From assembly GCF_037154075.1 (NCBI RefSeq), contig NZ_JBANRJ010000001.1, forward strand, positions 3,777,501 through 3,841,500: a stretch of DNA of 64,000 bases, written 5' to 3'. Positions 17,842-26,260 of the stretch are shown here, one piece after another. The position numbers and the translations under genes are program-made. The DNA is from Sphingobium aromaticiconvertens (GTDB lineage Bacteria > Pseudomonadota > Alphaproteobacteria > Sphingomonadales > Sphingomonadaceae). Position 1 is the first letter of the stretch, and each line of letters opens with the position of its first letter. The notes below the pieces were generated by a model. It did no database searches and was not told the origin of the DNA. It saw only the letters and a program-made list of their open reading frames with translations.

Positions 17842-18228
17842 CTAAATCATCCGCCAATGTCCGATCACTGGCCATGGCGACGCCCCCGGCATTTCGACCA
17901 CCCGGCGCAGGCCCGCATGGGCATGGACGTGCCCACCCTCGACCTTCACCATCAGATGCAATTGCAGCGGTCCCGGTCGCACCAGAACCAGATCGCCGAC
18001 CGCGCCCAAGTCGACAGCCCGCAACCCTGCCGCCGCCAGCCAGCGCTCCGCCAGCCCCACATTCCCGCTCCGCAAACCATAATGTGGCGGCAACACAACC
18101 GCGCCACCCAGCGCCAGAGCCGCCAGCCCAACACAATCCAGCCCGCTCGCCGCACTGCGCCCCTGCAACCGAAAGCGCACCCCCACCAGGTCGCGCGCCG
18201 CCGCCGCGATAGAAACGCCCTTATCCAC
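17842..18228 (-). CDS. NlpC/P60 family peptidase, GTA gp14-like
   Basis: Tail-associated cell-wall peptidase of 128 residues. The NlpC/P60 catalytic Cys is in GLDCVGL (residue about 31), the catalytic His in GGHVHAHAGLRRVVEM, and GDLVLVRPG is the usual preceding strand. In GTA particles this enzyme cuts peptide stems of the target cell wall during DNA entry. Its start overlaps the end of gp13 by eight bases. Confidence 0.88.
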   Translation of the reverse strand: MDKGVSIAAAARDLVGVRFRLQGRSAASGLDCVGLAALALGGAVVLPPHYGLRSGNVGLAERWLAAAGLRAVDLGAVGDLVLVRPGPLQLHLMVKVEGGHVHAHAGLRRVVEMPGASPWPVIGHWRMI

Positions 18229-19039
18229 CGGGATAACGGGTCAGCAGGTCATTCCCCGGCAACCACGGCTCCCCCCGGAAATTGGCGACATTGGCAAAGC
18301 GCCCCGCACAGGTCGCCAGCCGCCGGTCACACCCCTGCGTCAACAGCGCCAATGCCCCCGATGGCACCGCCACGACCGGCATATCGCTCAGCCACACCCC
18401 GTCCGCGTCATTGTCCACCACCGCCTGCGTCAGCCCGGTCGCCGCACCAGTCATCCAGCGCAAAGTGCCAAAGGCATAGGCCCCCGCCACAAGTCCGCCG
18501 CCGACAACGACATACTCACCATCAGCGCTCGCAACCGCCACGATCTTCCGCCGCCCAGCCATATCGACACGGCAATCCCGGTCGCCCAGCCACGCCCGAC
18601 AATCGGGCGACGTGGCAGGCGCAACCGGCGCATCCAGCACGCTCGCCACCCCCGCCAGTTCCGCCGCAAAGGCCGTGCCTCGCCGCTCGACCCCGCCAAT
18701 CGTGCCGCGCGAAAGCTCCAGCCACAGTTCACCCGGCGCCTCCCACTGCGTCAGCCACAGCGTCAACGCCGCCCCATCCCATCGCCCCGCCGCCAGATCG
18801 GCGGCGGTAATCGCATCGGCGGTCAGCGCGCCCTCAATCTCCAGCGCATCCGCCTCCAGACCAATATCCGTCCGTATCGCCGAAGGCGTCATCCCCGGCG
18901 CCGCCCGATAACGCAGCCCGCCTATATAAAGGTCATGGTCATGGCTGGTCAGCCCGATCGTCACCCCGTCCCGCCGCTCCAGCCGCCAGCAAAAGGCCAG
19001 CGTCGAGAGCGGCTGCGCCAAACTCGCCACACCACTCAT
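18221..19039 (-). CDS. DUF2163 tail protein, GTA gp13-like
   Basis: This 272-residue protein has the DUF2163 layout: LAFCWRLERRDGVTIGLTSHDHDLYIGGLRYRAAPGM at the start, and a C-terminal TQGCDRRLATCAGRFANVANFRGEPWLPGND with the paired cysteines that bind an iron-sulfur cluster in the RcGTA hub protein. It is therefore probably the baseplate hub subunit. The start overlaps gp12 by four bases. Confidence 0.88.
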   Translation of the reverse strand: MSGVASLAQPLSTLAFCWRLERRDGVTIGLTSHDHDLYIGGLRYRAAPGMTPSAIRTDIGLEADALEIEGALTADAITAADLAAGRWDGAALTLWLTQWEAPGELWLELSRGTIGGVERRGTAFAAELAGVASVLDAPVAPATSPDCRAWLGDRDCRVDMAGRRKIVAVASADGEYVVVGGGLVAGAYAFGTLRWMTGAATGLTQAVVDNDADGVWLSDMPVVAVPSGALALLTQGCDRRLATCAGRFANVANFRGEPWLPGNDLLTRYPGG

Positions 19040-21393
19040 TCGCGTATCTCCACCAGCGGCACCGACGGCGCCTCCCCCGCCGCAAAGGTCGTGCGGTTGA
19101 TTTCCAGCCGATCCTCGGCAAAGCGCACCGGCACATCGAACCGGAACCCAGCCGTAAGCACCGCCCCCGCCGCCGGAGCCACATCAAAGGCGATGACACC
19201 CAACCCCGCATGGCTCCACCCGCCGACCATCTCGACGCCATCCACGGCAACGCGCACGCTCCCCGCCACCGGCCGCGTGATCCGCCGCGCCTGCGCCTGA
19301 TCCCCGCTGCCATAATGGCGATGCAGCGCAAAACCGCTCGTCACCCCATCCCCAATGCCCAACCGCTGATCGAGCGGCCCCGGCATCTCCCCCATCGCGC
19401 AACTGCGATCATCATAGGGATCGGTAAAACGAAACCCCCGCGCCGCCCCCCGCCGCGCCCGGAAAAAGGCGATCAGCGCGGCAATATCCGCCTCCGACCT
19501 TATCCCCGGCCCAGCATCGAAAGACAGCCGCGCATCGGCCCAATCGCTACTACGCCGTTCATGCCCCGAAGGGCTTTCGACAATCTGCGTCGAAAAGGCC
19601 GGGGCCAGGCTCGCCTCCCGCCCGATGGCCAGCGGAAACAGCATATCATCAAAGGCTTGCACGCCATCCTCCCCATCCATGTTGAAAAGCGTAAAGCCGT
19701 CGCGCGCCACCTGCGGGAGCGCCCAGATAAAGGTCGCCGCCGTCCCCCGCGCCACCGCCGCCTTCGCGGCGCCCGCAATGTCACGCCATTGCGCGGCCTG
19801 CTCCGGCAACAGCACAAACCCCGCCAGATAATGCTGATCTTCTTGCCGATAGCCCAACCGCGCCGTCGCTTCCGCGATCCCGCGCACGGTCAGGTTCGAC
19901 CGCCCCTGCGTCACCCAGTCATAATCTTCCAGTTGCAGCACATCGAAGGCCGGAGCCGCCCACCCAACCGGCATATTCGCCCGCTTCGCCTCCGGCGCCA
20001 ACGGGTCCAATATGGTCGGCAGATACGCCAGCAAATGCGTAACCGCCCCCGGCGCCACTCCCTTCACATGCGCGCACAAAGCCGCCGTAGACGCCGCGAG
20101 CACCACCCCCGCCGCATCCAGCAAAGCCGTCTGCGCGCCACTCAACGCCCCCCGCACATCAGCAATCGACACCGGACTCCCGCCCAGCGCCACTCGCGCC
20201 GCCTCATCATACAGGCAGATGCGCCCATCGGCGGGCATCACCCACCACCACGGCTCCCCCACCTGAAACTTGACCGCCAGCCCCTCATCCAGCGCCAGCC
20301 CAACAAAAGCCCCCGCCACCGCCCGCAAATAGGCCATCGCCCCCTCATGCGCAGGCGACAACAGCGTAGAAGGCGGCTCCCACCCGGTCAGCGCCGGATC
20401 GCCATTCTCCGCCCGCTGCTTCCAGTCGCCCCAGCAATGCGCGTCCAGCAATTCATAGGACAGCGACCAGATGACGCCAAAGCCCATCGCCTTCGCCCGC
20501 CGCGCCAGATCGCGATGCCACGCGGCGCAGGGCGCATTCAACACCCCGACTGCCAGGCTGACATACAACCCCTCCTCCCCGGCCCGCTCCAGCCGGAAAT
20601 AATGGCTCATGCCCACATAATGATTGATGTCGCCGCGATAGCCGAGCGCATGGATGGCCGCGACGATCCGCTCGGGCGTCTGATTGAACGCATCGTCATA
20701 GCCGGTCGCCATGGACAGCCCATGTTCCGGCACCATCACGTCCCCCACCGCCAGCACCGACCCAACCCCATCGCAACGGATGTCGGTCAGCTCCGCCCAC
20801 CCCTCCACCGCAGCAACAAAGGGCGTATCACCCGCATCATAATCGGGCGGCACCAGCGAGATAAACATCCGGTCAATGTCTCCCGCCCACACCGGATCGG
20901 CCGCCTCCGGCCATTGATAGCCGCCCACAAGATCGCCAAAATCCAGCACGATCTCCGCATCTTCCGGCGCACCTTGAGCATAGTTCCACAAGCGCACATA
21001 CCAGGCGCGGGGAACGCCCGCCGCATCGCGCCCCTCGATCGTCAGGGTCGGCCCATGCGTTTCATCCAGCGGCCTGATCCCCCCGCTGCGCCAGCGGAAC
21101 CGCAACACACAGCCACGAAAATCCCGCGCCGTCTCATAGGCCAGCAGTGGATGGCTCCATTTGTCCTCCGCCTCCCAGATCAGCCCCGCCAGATCGCCCG
21201 ACCCATGAAAGACCGCATCCACGCGCAGGCCTTGTCCAGAGTCCGGGGCATCCGCCCCAATCGTTACCACGCAAGCCATCACCGGCCGGGGGAAATTCAC
21301 GGTCCAGTGCGTCGCGGCAAACCGCTTCATCACCCCCGTTTCCTGCCCCCCACGCGCCTCGGCCAGCCAATAGTCCATCCCAGCAGCCGTCAT
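19036..21393 (-). CDS. GTA gp12-like DUF2460 protein with large N-terminal TIM-barrel-like domain
   Basis: This is a two-part protein of 785 residues. The C-terminal ~210 residues are DUF2460 (AFSTQIVESPSGHERRSSDW, then ARLSFDAGPGIRSEADIAALIAFFRARRGAARGFRF), the distal tail protein gp12. The first ~570 residues are not part of ordinary gp12. They contain repeated strand-helix units with Trp-rich, hydrolase-like segments (NHYVGMSHYF, VIWSLSYELLD, FQVGEPWWWVM, LQLEDYDWV), suggesting a glycoside-hydrolase-like TIM barrel. This fold call is my inference. The protein overlaps gp11 and gp13 by four bases each. Confidence 0.78.
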   Translation of the reverse strand: MTAAGMDYWLAEARGGQETGVMKRFAATHWTVNFPRPVMACVVTIGADAPDSGQGLRVDAVFHGSGDLAGLIWEAEDKWSHPLLAYETARDFRGCVLRFRWRSGGIRPLDETHGPTLTIEGRDAAGVPRAWYVRLWNYAQGAPEDAEIVLDFGDLVGGYQWPEAADPVWAGDIDRMFISLVPPDYDAGDTPFVAAVEGWAELTDIRCDGVGSVLAVGDVMVPEHGLSMATGYDDAFNQTPERIVAAIHALGYRGDINHYVGMSHYFRLERAGEEGLYVSLAVGVLNAPCAAWHRDLARRAKAMGFGVIWSLSYELLDAHCWGDWKQRAENGDPALTGWEPPSTLLSPAHEGAMAYLRAVAGAFVGLALDEGLAVKFQVGEPWWWVMPADGRICLYDEAARVALGGSPVSIADVRGALSGAQTALLDAAGVVLAASTAALCAHVKGVAPGAVTHLLAYLPTILDPLAPEAKRANMPVGWAAPAFDVLQLEDYDWVTQGRSNLTVRGIAEATARLGYRQEDQHYLAGFVLLPEQAAQWRDIAGAAKAAVARGTAATFIWALPQVARDGFTLFNMDGEDGVQAFDDMLFPLAIGREASLAPAFSTQIVESPSGHERRSSDWADARLSFDAGPGIRSEADIAALIAFFRARRGAARGFRFTDPYDDRSCAMGEMPGPLDQRLGIGDGVTSGFALHRHYGSGDQAQARRITRPVAGSVRVAVDGVEMVGGWSHAGLGVIAFDVAPAAGAVLTAGFRFDVPVRFAEDRLEINRTTFAAGEAPSVPLVEIRE

Positions 21394-21950
21394 CGATCCA
21401 ACGCTCCCCTCACCGCCCGCGCCACCTGCCGCGCACTCCGCGCCAACAGCCGCGGCCCATCCTCGCCACCAGCGCCACGCACCGCGATGCTCACCCGCAC
21501 ATCGCGCGAACCACCTCCGCCATTCGGCACCACGCGCCCGCTGCTCGTCGGCACAAACACCTCCGGCCCCCGCTCACCGACCAGATAAGCATTGCCCGGT
21601 CCCACCGGCCCGCCAGTCGCCCGCCCCGGCAAGCCCAGCACCGATCCCAGCAACGACGCACCAATCCCCAGCAGCCCACCGCCACCACCGCCAACGCTCC
21701 CTACTGCCGACCGAACAGCGCCCGCCGCAATCTCGTCCAGCACACCTACGGCCACCCGCCGCAGATCCTCAAAGCCGAACTTGCCGCTCCGCGCCGCCCG
21801 CAACAGCCCCTGCTCGATCCGCCGCCCCGCTCGCTCCGCCCCCGAAGCGAGCGGTCCTTCCAGCCCCTCGCGCATCGCCGCCACGTCCCGCGCCAGCCCC
21901 TGCGTATCCGCCCGAACCCGCACCACCAGCGTCTCGATTTCCTCGTCCAT
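21390..21950 (-). CDS. Short tail tape measure protein, GTA gp11-like
   Basis: This 186-residue protein starts MDEEIETLVVRVRADTQGLARDVAAMREGL, a typical tape-measure N-terminus. A helical middle and a Gly-rich hydrophobic stretch (SVGGGGGGLLGIGASLLGSVLG) follow, then the RATGGPVGPGNAYLVGERGPEVFVP motif seen in many tail tape measure proteins. The short length matches GTAs, whose tails are short. The frame opens a few codons earlier at 21971, but the ATG at 21950 fits better. Confidence 0.85.
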   Translation of the reverse strand: MDEEIETLVVRVRADTQGLARDVAAMREGLEGPLASGAERAGRRIEQGLLRAARSGKFGFEDLRRVAVGVLDEIAAGAVRSAVGSVGGGGGGLLGIGASLLGSVLGLPGRATGGPVGPGNAYLVGERGPEVFVPTSSGRVVPNGGGGSRDVRVSIAVRGAGGEDGPRLLARSARQVARAVRGALDR

Positions 21951-22015
21951 CCCGCCCTCTCCCATGTCCAAAGACCCGTTCGTTTCGAGCGCAGTCGAGA
22001 AATGCTCGCGCTGCC

Positions 22016-22228
22016 CTATCCGTCAGGAAACGCCGCCCTCAACCGCGCCAGTTCCGCGCCATCCACCCCCTCGACCCCACCAGCCTCCCCACGCGCCGCC
22101 GCCATCACCGCCGCCAGTTCATCCGGCGTCGCTCGCCAAAACTCGTCCGGCCGCCAGCCCAGCAGCCAGGCCGCCACCCCCGCCAGCCGCGCCGCGCGTC
22201 CTGAAAAATCATCGGCCGAAAAGCTCAT
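22016..22228 (-). CDS. Phage tail assembly chaperone, GTA gp10.1-like
   Basis: This 70-residue protein, MSFSADDFSGRAARLAGVAAWLLGWRPDEFWRATPDELAAVM, matches the small DUF2376-type tail assembly chaperone found between gp10 and the tape measure. The WRPDEFWRATPDEL box is its clearest hallmark. The frame opens upstream, but the ATG at 22228 overlaps the gp10 stop (ATGA), as expected for coupled tail chaperone genes. Confidence 0.82.
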   Translation of the reverse strand: MSFSADDFSGRAARLAGVAAWLLGWRPDEFWRATPDELAAVMAAARGEAGGVEGVDGAELARLRAAFPDG

Positions 22229-22551
22229 CGCCCTGCCAATATCTGCCGCACGATGGTCCGCAGCACCGGCGCCGCCGCCGCCAGCCCCGCCACGACCACC
22301 GCCTCGCCCAGCACCTCGCGGGTCAGCCCCGGCGGCGGATCGATCACACAATGCCAGAACAGCGCCGCCATCTCGCCCAGCGTCAGTTCGCCCGACGCCG
22401 CCCGCTCGACCAGCGCGAACAGCGACCCCAGCTCGCCCTCCGCCGCCACCAGCGCGCCAAAACTCGGCCGCAACGTCAGGCTCTCGCCCGCCACGGTCAG
22501 CGCCGCCTCCCCGCGTTCTGGATTGGCGAGGGTGGAATTGGCCGCGCTCAT
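22225..22551 (-). CDS. GTA gp10 family tail protein
   Basis: This 108-residue protein matches the gene-transfer-agent gp10 family. The LTVAGESLTLRPSFGALVAAEGELGSLFALVERAASGELTLGEMAALFW segment is the family core. It probably works with gp10.1 in tail assembly. It is coupled by four-base overlaps on both sides, to gp9 and gp10.1. Confidence 0.85.
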   Translation of the reverse strand: MSAANSTLANPERGEAALTVAGESLTLRPSFGALVAAEGELGSLFALVERAASGELTLGEMAALFWHCVIDPPPGLTREVLGEAVVVAGLAAAAPVLRTIVRQILAGR

Positions 22552-22955
22552 TCGCTCACCACCGGGCCGGAGCTTTCCAGGCTCAACGCATAATTGCGCT
22601 CGCCATTATAATCGCCCGCATAGTCCAGCCGCGACACCAGAAAGCGCCCACGCATCCGTTCCCCGCTTTCGAAAGAGAGTTCATAGTCCCCGATCGTGCC
22701 CGACAGCGCATGATTGCGGACGCGGACCTCCGCCACCGACCCGGTAAAGATGCCCGCCGCCGACACGCTGACCGACCGCACCCCCGCCCCCGACAACAGT
22801 TCGCGCCAGCCGCCGCTGTCCTTGCTGGTGATGTTCACCGCCTCGCCATTGACGGACAGTTGCGTGGTTCGCATCCCCGCCACCGTGGCGTAGGCGACCG
22901 GCGTTTCGCCGTCGCCAATTTTCAATAGAAATGCACTTCCCTTTTCAACGCCCAT
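22548..22955 (-). CDS. Phage major tail protein, TP901-1 family, GTA gp9-like
   Basis: Tail tube subunit of 135 residues. It begins MGVEKGSAFLLKIGDGETPVAYATVAGMRTTQLSVNGEAVNITSKDSGGWRELL, the standard TP901-1-type major tail protein N-terminus. The beta-rich C-terminus includes RNHALSGTIGDYELSFESGERMRGRFLVSRLDYAGDYNG. No defect is seen. Confidence 0.92.
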   Translation of the reverse strand: MGVEKGSAFLLKIGDGETPVAYATVAGMRTTQLSVNGEAVNITSKDSGGWRELLSGAGVRSVSVSAAGIFTGSVAEVRVRNHALSGTIGDYELSFESGERMRGRFLVSRLDYAGDYNGERNYALSLESSGPVVSE

Positions 22956-23009
22956 GTCGCATTCTCCCTTCAGTCAGACAGTGCAAAAAGCACGATAAGG
23001 AGAGGTCCG

Positions 23010-23333
23010 ATGATCATATCGATTGCCCTCATGATGATGCTGGCCGCCCCGGCGGGCGACCCGGTGGGCGACGGTCGCAGGGCCTTCAGCGCCTGCCTCA
23101 CAGCCCAGATGCAGCCATCGCTGGAAGCCAAGCTTTCGCTCGAAGCATTCCGCGCCGACCTGAAAACAAAATGTGCAAAGGAAGAGGACGTCTTCCGCAA
23201 GGCCGTCCTCGCCGCCGACAAGGCCGACGGCATGCCCCTCAAGGGCGCACAGGCAGACGCCGACGACCAGGTGCTGGAATATGTGGAGAAGATCAGCGGC
23301 GAATATGCCGACTATCAATCCACACCCCGCTAA
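23010..23333 (+). CDS. Exported hypothetical protein inside the GTA cluster, opposite strand
   Basis: I do not recognise this 107-residue protein. A short hydrophobic leader (MIISIALMMMLAAPAGD) is followed by a helical, charged body (LEAKLSLEAFRADLKTKCAKEEDVFRKAVLAADKADG). An AAGGAGAGG-type Shine-Dalgarno sequence precedes the ATG. It is wedged between gp9 and gp8 on the opposite strand, like a phage moron gene. A repeat array follows its stop codon. Confidence 0.6.
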   Translation: MIISIALMMMLAAPAGDPVGDGRRAFSACLTAQMQPSLEAKLSLEAFRADLKTKCAKEEDVFRKAVLAADKADGMPLKGAQADADDQVLEYVEKISGEYADYQSTPR

Positions 23334-23342
23334 CCCTACTTA

Positions 23343-23411
23343 CTCCCCTCCCTTCCAGGGAGGGTGCCACTATTTAACTCCCCTCCCTTCCAGGGAGGGG
23401 TTGGGGGAGGG
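23343..23411. repeat. Two copies of a palindromic CTCCCCTCCC-type repeat
   Basis: Copies at 23343-23364 and 23378-23400 share CTCCCCTCCCTTCCAGGGAG and can fold into CCCTCCCT/AGGGAGGG hairpins. The second copy continues into GGTTGGGGGAGGGT. That tail closely matches the GGTTGGGTGAGGGT tail of the repeats flanking the DUF559 gene, so all belong to one REP-like family. They may also terminate the plus-strand gene just upstream. Confidence 0.75.
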
Positions 23412-23448
23412 TAGCGAGCGCAGCGAGCCTACAACATCGCGACCGAGC

Positions 23449-23865
23449 CTACACCCCCTCAACCACCACCCGCACCCGATAATCCACCACCCCTTGCCAG
23501 CCACCCTCGCGCCGCTGCGACGCCACGCTCCGCGCCACCCGCGACCGCACGAAGCGCATCGTAACGATCCGCCACCCGTCCACGACACCCTCCATCCCGC
23601 GCATCGCCGCCTCGACCCGCCCCAGCATCGCCGCGATCGTCGCCGACGTATCGCCCTTGTCATGCAGCGAAATCGACAACCGCACCTCGCGCCCATCCAG
23701 CCCCTTCGCGCCCCAATCGACGCCCGCACATTCCGCGACCACCACAAAGGGTTCGCTCGCCTGCACCGGCGCGCCATCATAGACACCGTTGACCAACGCC
23801 ATCAGCGCTGCATCCCCGCCCAGCGCCGCGACGACCGCCGCGCGCATCGCCCCTTCCGCACTCAT
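23449..23865 (-). CDS. DUF3168 tail completion protein, GTA gp8-like
   Basis: This 138-residue protein matches DUF3168: MSAEGAMRAAVVAALGGDAALMALVNGVYDG, then PFVVVAECAGVDWGAKGLDGREVRLSISLHDKGD, and a C-terminal VDYRVRVVVEG strand. It probably caps the tail or joins head and tail. The start overlaps the gene before it by four bases. Confidence 0.85.
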   Translation of the reverse strand: MSAEGAMRAAVVAALGGDAALMALVNGVYDGAPVQASEPFVVVAECAGVDWGAKGLDGREVRLSISLHDKGDTSATIAAMLGRVEAAMRGMEGVVDGWRIVTMRFVRSRVARSVASQRREGGWQGVVDYRVRVVVEGV

Positions 23866-24047
23866 GGCCCATCCCTCCCGACATCGCGCAACCGCGCCTC
23901 ATCCATCCAGCGCTGCTGAATATCGCGCCCCGACAGCCGCACAGCATCACCCTCGACCACCGCCGCGACGCCCAGTTCGCGCGCCGCCTCTACGATCCGC
24001 GCCCGCCACCGCGCCGCCCGCGCCTCGACCCGATCGCCCAGCCTCAT
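23862..24047 (-). CDS. Small protein at the GTA gp7 position
   Basis: This 61-residue basic, helical protein begins MRLGDRVEARAARWRARIVEAARELGVAAVVEGD. I do not recognise the sequence itself. Its place between gp6 and gp8, with ATGA overlaps on both sides, is that of the head-tail adaptor gp7 in RcGTA, though it is shorter than I would expect. The function is inferred from position only. Confidence 0.65.
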   Translation of the reverse strand: MRLGDRVEARAARWRARIVEAARELGVAAVVEGDAVRLSGRDIQQRWMDEARLRDVGRDGP

Positions 24048-24577
24048 AGGAGCCGCATCCGCCGCCAGGGCCGCCACAGCGCCGTGACGGCAGCGGGCGG
24101 CTTTACCTCGCCACCCTCGCGCGTCGCATAATGGTCCGCCGCCAGCCGCACGATCCCCTGCCCCAGCCCCGCCGGAACCATGGTCATATCGCCCGCCAGC
24201 CCGGCGCTATAAGTCACGCGCACCCGCGCCACCCCCGGCGCATGGACCCGCACCCAGGCCTCGCCGCTCGCATCGATATCGACCGCATAGCCCTCGACCG
24301 GCAGCACGCTCGCCACGCCCGCCTCGGACCAGCCCTCCACCGCACTGACCGCCACCACCGGCCGCGCCGTCAGCCGCTGCCACTCGGCCCGCGCCGCAAC
24401 CACCTCGCGCGCCTGCCGCACGACCAGCCATTGCCCGGTAAATTGCTCGCAAAGCCCCGTCGCACTCGCCAGCAACCGCGCCAGCAGCCCATCCTCCTGC
24501 GTCCCCGTGATCCGCAGATAGGTCTTCAAATCCTCCAGCGGCACGGCTGGTTCGCCGCCCTCTTCGTCCAGCATCAT
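24044..24577 (-). CDS. Head-tail connector protein, GTA gp6-like
   Basis: This 177-residue protein has the gp6-like connector pattern: PLEDLKTYLRITGTQEDGLLARLLASATGLCEQFTGQWLVVRQ, then beta-rich segments and a C-terminal AAVTALWRPWRRMRLL. The start is one of two tandem ATGs (24577 or 24574), preceded by GGAAGG. A longer frame to 24646 would run through a terminator-like hairpin and is rejected. Its stop overlaps the next gene. Confidence 0.83.
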   Translation of the reverse strand: MMLDEEGGEPAVPLEDLKTYLRITGTQEDGLLARLLASATGLCEQFTGQWLVVRQAREVVAARAEWQRLTARPVVAVSAVEGWSEAGVASVLPVEGYAVDIDASGEAWVRVHAPGVARVRVTYSAGLAGDMTMVPAGLGQGIVRLAADHYATREGGEVKPPAAVTALWRPWRRMRLL

Positions 24578-24599
24578 CGTGCACCCTTCCGCCGCCCGC

Positions 24600-24637
24600 A
24601 AAAAAGAAGGGGCGGGCGCCCGACGACGCCCGCCCCC
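24600..24637 (-). terminator. Strong terminator-like hairpin after the capsid gene
   Basis: On the minus strand GGGGCGGGCG and CGCCCGCCCC form a 10-bp GC stem with an 8-base loop, followed by TTCTTTTTT. It lies 22 bases after the capsid stop and about 32 bases before the gp6 start, so the capsid message could end here while some transcripts read on. Confidence 0.8.
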
Positions 24638-24658
24638 AAAGATCACCGCTCGCGGCTC

Positions 24659-25783
24659 TTACGAAACAGCGAACTTCATCAGCTTGATCGCTTCGCTGTT
24701 CGCCACCGCGCCACCAATCCGCTTGACGGCGTAGAAGTGAACGAACGGCTTGTTGCTGAACGGATCGCGCAGGATGCTCGTCTCGCTCCGTTCGGCGATC
24801 ACATAGCCCGCCTGGAAGTTACCGAACGCGATCGACAGACTGCCCGCGCTCACATCGGGCATGTCCTCCGCCTCGACCACTGGATAGCCCAGCAACGTAG
24901 CGGGCACGCCAGCGGCCAGACCCGGCTGCCAGATAAACGCACCCTCGCTGGTTTTCATCTTGCGGATCGCCGCCATCGTGGCCGAGTTCATGACAAAGCT
25001 CGCCCCCTGTCGGTACGGCGCACGCAGGCTCTGCACCAGGTCGATCAGCCTGTCCTGCGGATTGCTGCCAAACGCCCCCGCAGCGCCCGACGCCACATAT
25101 TGCAGGCTGCCGAACGCCCGCACGCCATCGGCTTCCGCCGTGGTCGTATAGGTCAGGAAGCCCTTGGGTTTGTTCGTGCCATTGCCGCTGACAAAGGCCG
25201 CACCCTCCGCCGCCGCAAACTCACGCCCGATCTCACTCGCCAGCCAGCTTTCGACATCGAACTGCGCGTCATCCAGCATCGCCTGACTCGCCGCCGGATT
25301 GGCGTACAACTCACCCGAAGGCGGCGCGATCTCGTTGAACACCGGCGTCCCCGTCTCACCCCGCGCCCCCGTCTCGCTCGCCCAGCCCGACACGATCCCG
25401 CCCGCCGTCACCAGCTTGCGATAGCCCGCCGTCCCGGTCCGCACCACATTGGCGATGGCGCGAATAGGCGAGATGCTTTTCAGCGTCGCATCGATCAACT
25501 GGTCGATCTCCCGCGGCACCGCATAGCCACCCGCGCCGCCACTCGCCCCGGAAAAGCTCTTCAGTTCGACACCCGCCTCAAGCCCCTGCCGCAAATAGCG
25601 ATCGACAAAAGCCCCCCTTGCCGGATCAATATCGCCTCCCTTCACCCCATCCAGCGCAGGCCGCTGCCTAGCGAGCACCTGCCCCTGCAGCGCCGCAACC
25701 TCCCCTTCCAGCACCCCAATCCGCTCATCCGCCAGCACCTTGTCAAAGCTGCCTTCGAGGGTCGCCATCACACCGTCCGTCAT
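24659..25783 (-). CDS. HK97-family phage major capsid protein, GTA gp5-like
   Basis: This 374-residue capsid subunit has an N-terminal coiled-coil delta region (LADERIGVLEGEVAALQGQVLARQR), then the mature domain starting near FSGASGGAGGYAVPREIDQLIDATLKSISPIRAIANVVRTG. The ending VHFYAVKRIGGAVANSEAIKLMKFAVS is typical. The start at ATG 25783 has a GGGAG ribosome site. The gene is bracketed by terminator-like hairpins on both sides, which would favour a separate abundant mRNA. Confidence 0.93.
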   Translation of the reverse strand: MTDGVMATLEGSFDKVLADERIGVLEGEVAALQGQVLARQRPALDGVKGGDIDPARGAFVDRYLRQGLEAGVELKSFSGASGGAGGYAVPREIDQLIDATLKSISPIRAIANVVRTGTAGYRKLVTAGGIVSGWASETGARGETGTPVFNEIAPPSGELYANPAASQAMLDDAQFDVESWLASEIGREFAAAEGAAFVSGNGTNKPKGFLTYTTTAEADGVRAFGSLQYVASGAAGAFGSNPQDRLIDLVQSLRAPYRQGASFVMNSATMAAIRKMKTSEGAFIWQPGLAAGVPATLLGYPVVEAEDMPDVSAGSLSIAFGNFQAGYVIAERSETSILRDPFSNKPFVHFYAVKRIGGAVANSEAIKLMKFAVS

Positions 25784-25805
25784 ACGCTTCTCCCACTTGA
25801 AAACG

Positions 25806-25833
25806 AAAAAAGGCGACCCCGGATGGGACCGCC
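25806..25833 (-). terminator. Terminator-like hairpin just upstream of the capsid gene
   Basis: On the minus strand GGCGGTCCC pairs with GGGGTCGCC (two G-U pairs) around ATCC and is followed by six Ts. It is 22 to 30 bases before the capsid ATG and after the protease stop. Confidence 0.72.
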
Positions 25834-25861
25834 CGAAGACCAAAACTTCCTGGAGGAAGCG

Positions 25862-26260
25862 CTAACCCACCACCGCATGCACCCGCGCCAGATCCTGCAT
25901 CGGATGGCTCACCAGGCTCACCTCCACCAACTCCAGCGCCAGCAACTCCCGCGGCCCAGCACCCCGCGCCGCCTTCACCCGATAACCGAACGACAACCCG
26001 TCCAGCCCCCCACCGCGCAAAGCAGCCGCCGCCTCGCGCCCCGCCGCGGTCCGCGCCGACACTCGCCCGATCACACGCAGCCCGCGCCCATCCTCCGCCA
26101 CCCCCTCGACCATCCCGATCGCGCAGCCGGGGCGATGCTGCCACAGCAACGGCACAGCCCCCGCCACCGCCCCAAAAGCCCCCCGCCGCACCACATCCCC
26201 ACCCCGGTCCACCCGATCGAATATCGCCGCATAGCCCGCAAACCGAACGTCGCCGCTCAT
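25862..26260 (-). CDS. HK97-family prohead protease, GTA gp4-like
   Basis: Serine protease of 132 residues that matures the capsid. It starts MSGDVRFAGYAAIFDRVDRGGDVVRRGAF, with WQHRPGCAIG carrying the catalytic-type His region and GLDGLSFGYRV carrying the expected Ser. The C-terminal LALELVEVSLVSHPMQDLARV is a family hallmark. The start at 26260 overlaps the DUF6127 stop by four bases; longer upstream frames are antisense shadow. Confidence 0.88.
   Translation of the reverse strand: MSGDVRFAGYAAIFDRVDRGGDVVRRGAFGAVAGAVPLLWQHRPGCAIGMVEGVAEDGRGLRVIGRVSARTAAGREAAAALRGGGLDGLSFGYRVKAARGAGPRELLALELVEVSLVSHPMQDLARVHAVVG

Noticed and set aside
19210..21588. A 792-codon plus-strand open frame antisense to gp12
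   Set aside because: It is an antisense shadow of a high-GC gene: extremely rich in Arg, His, Pro and Gln, with no domain, and gp12 explains the region.
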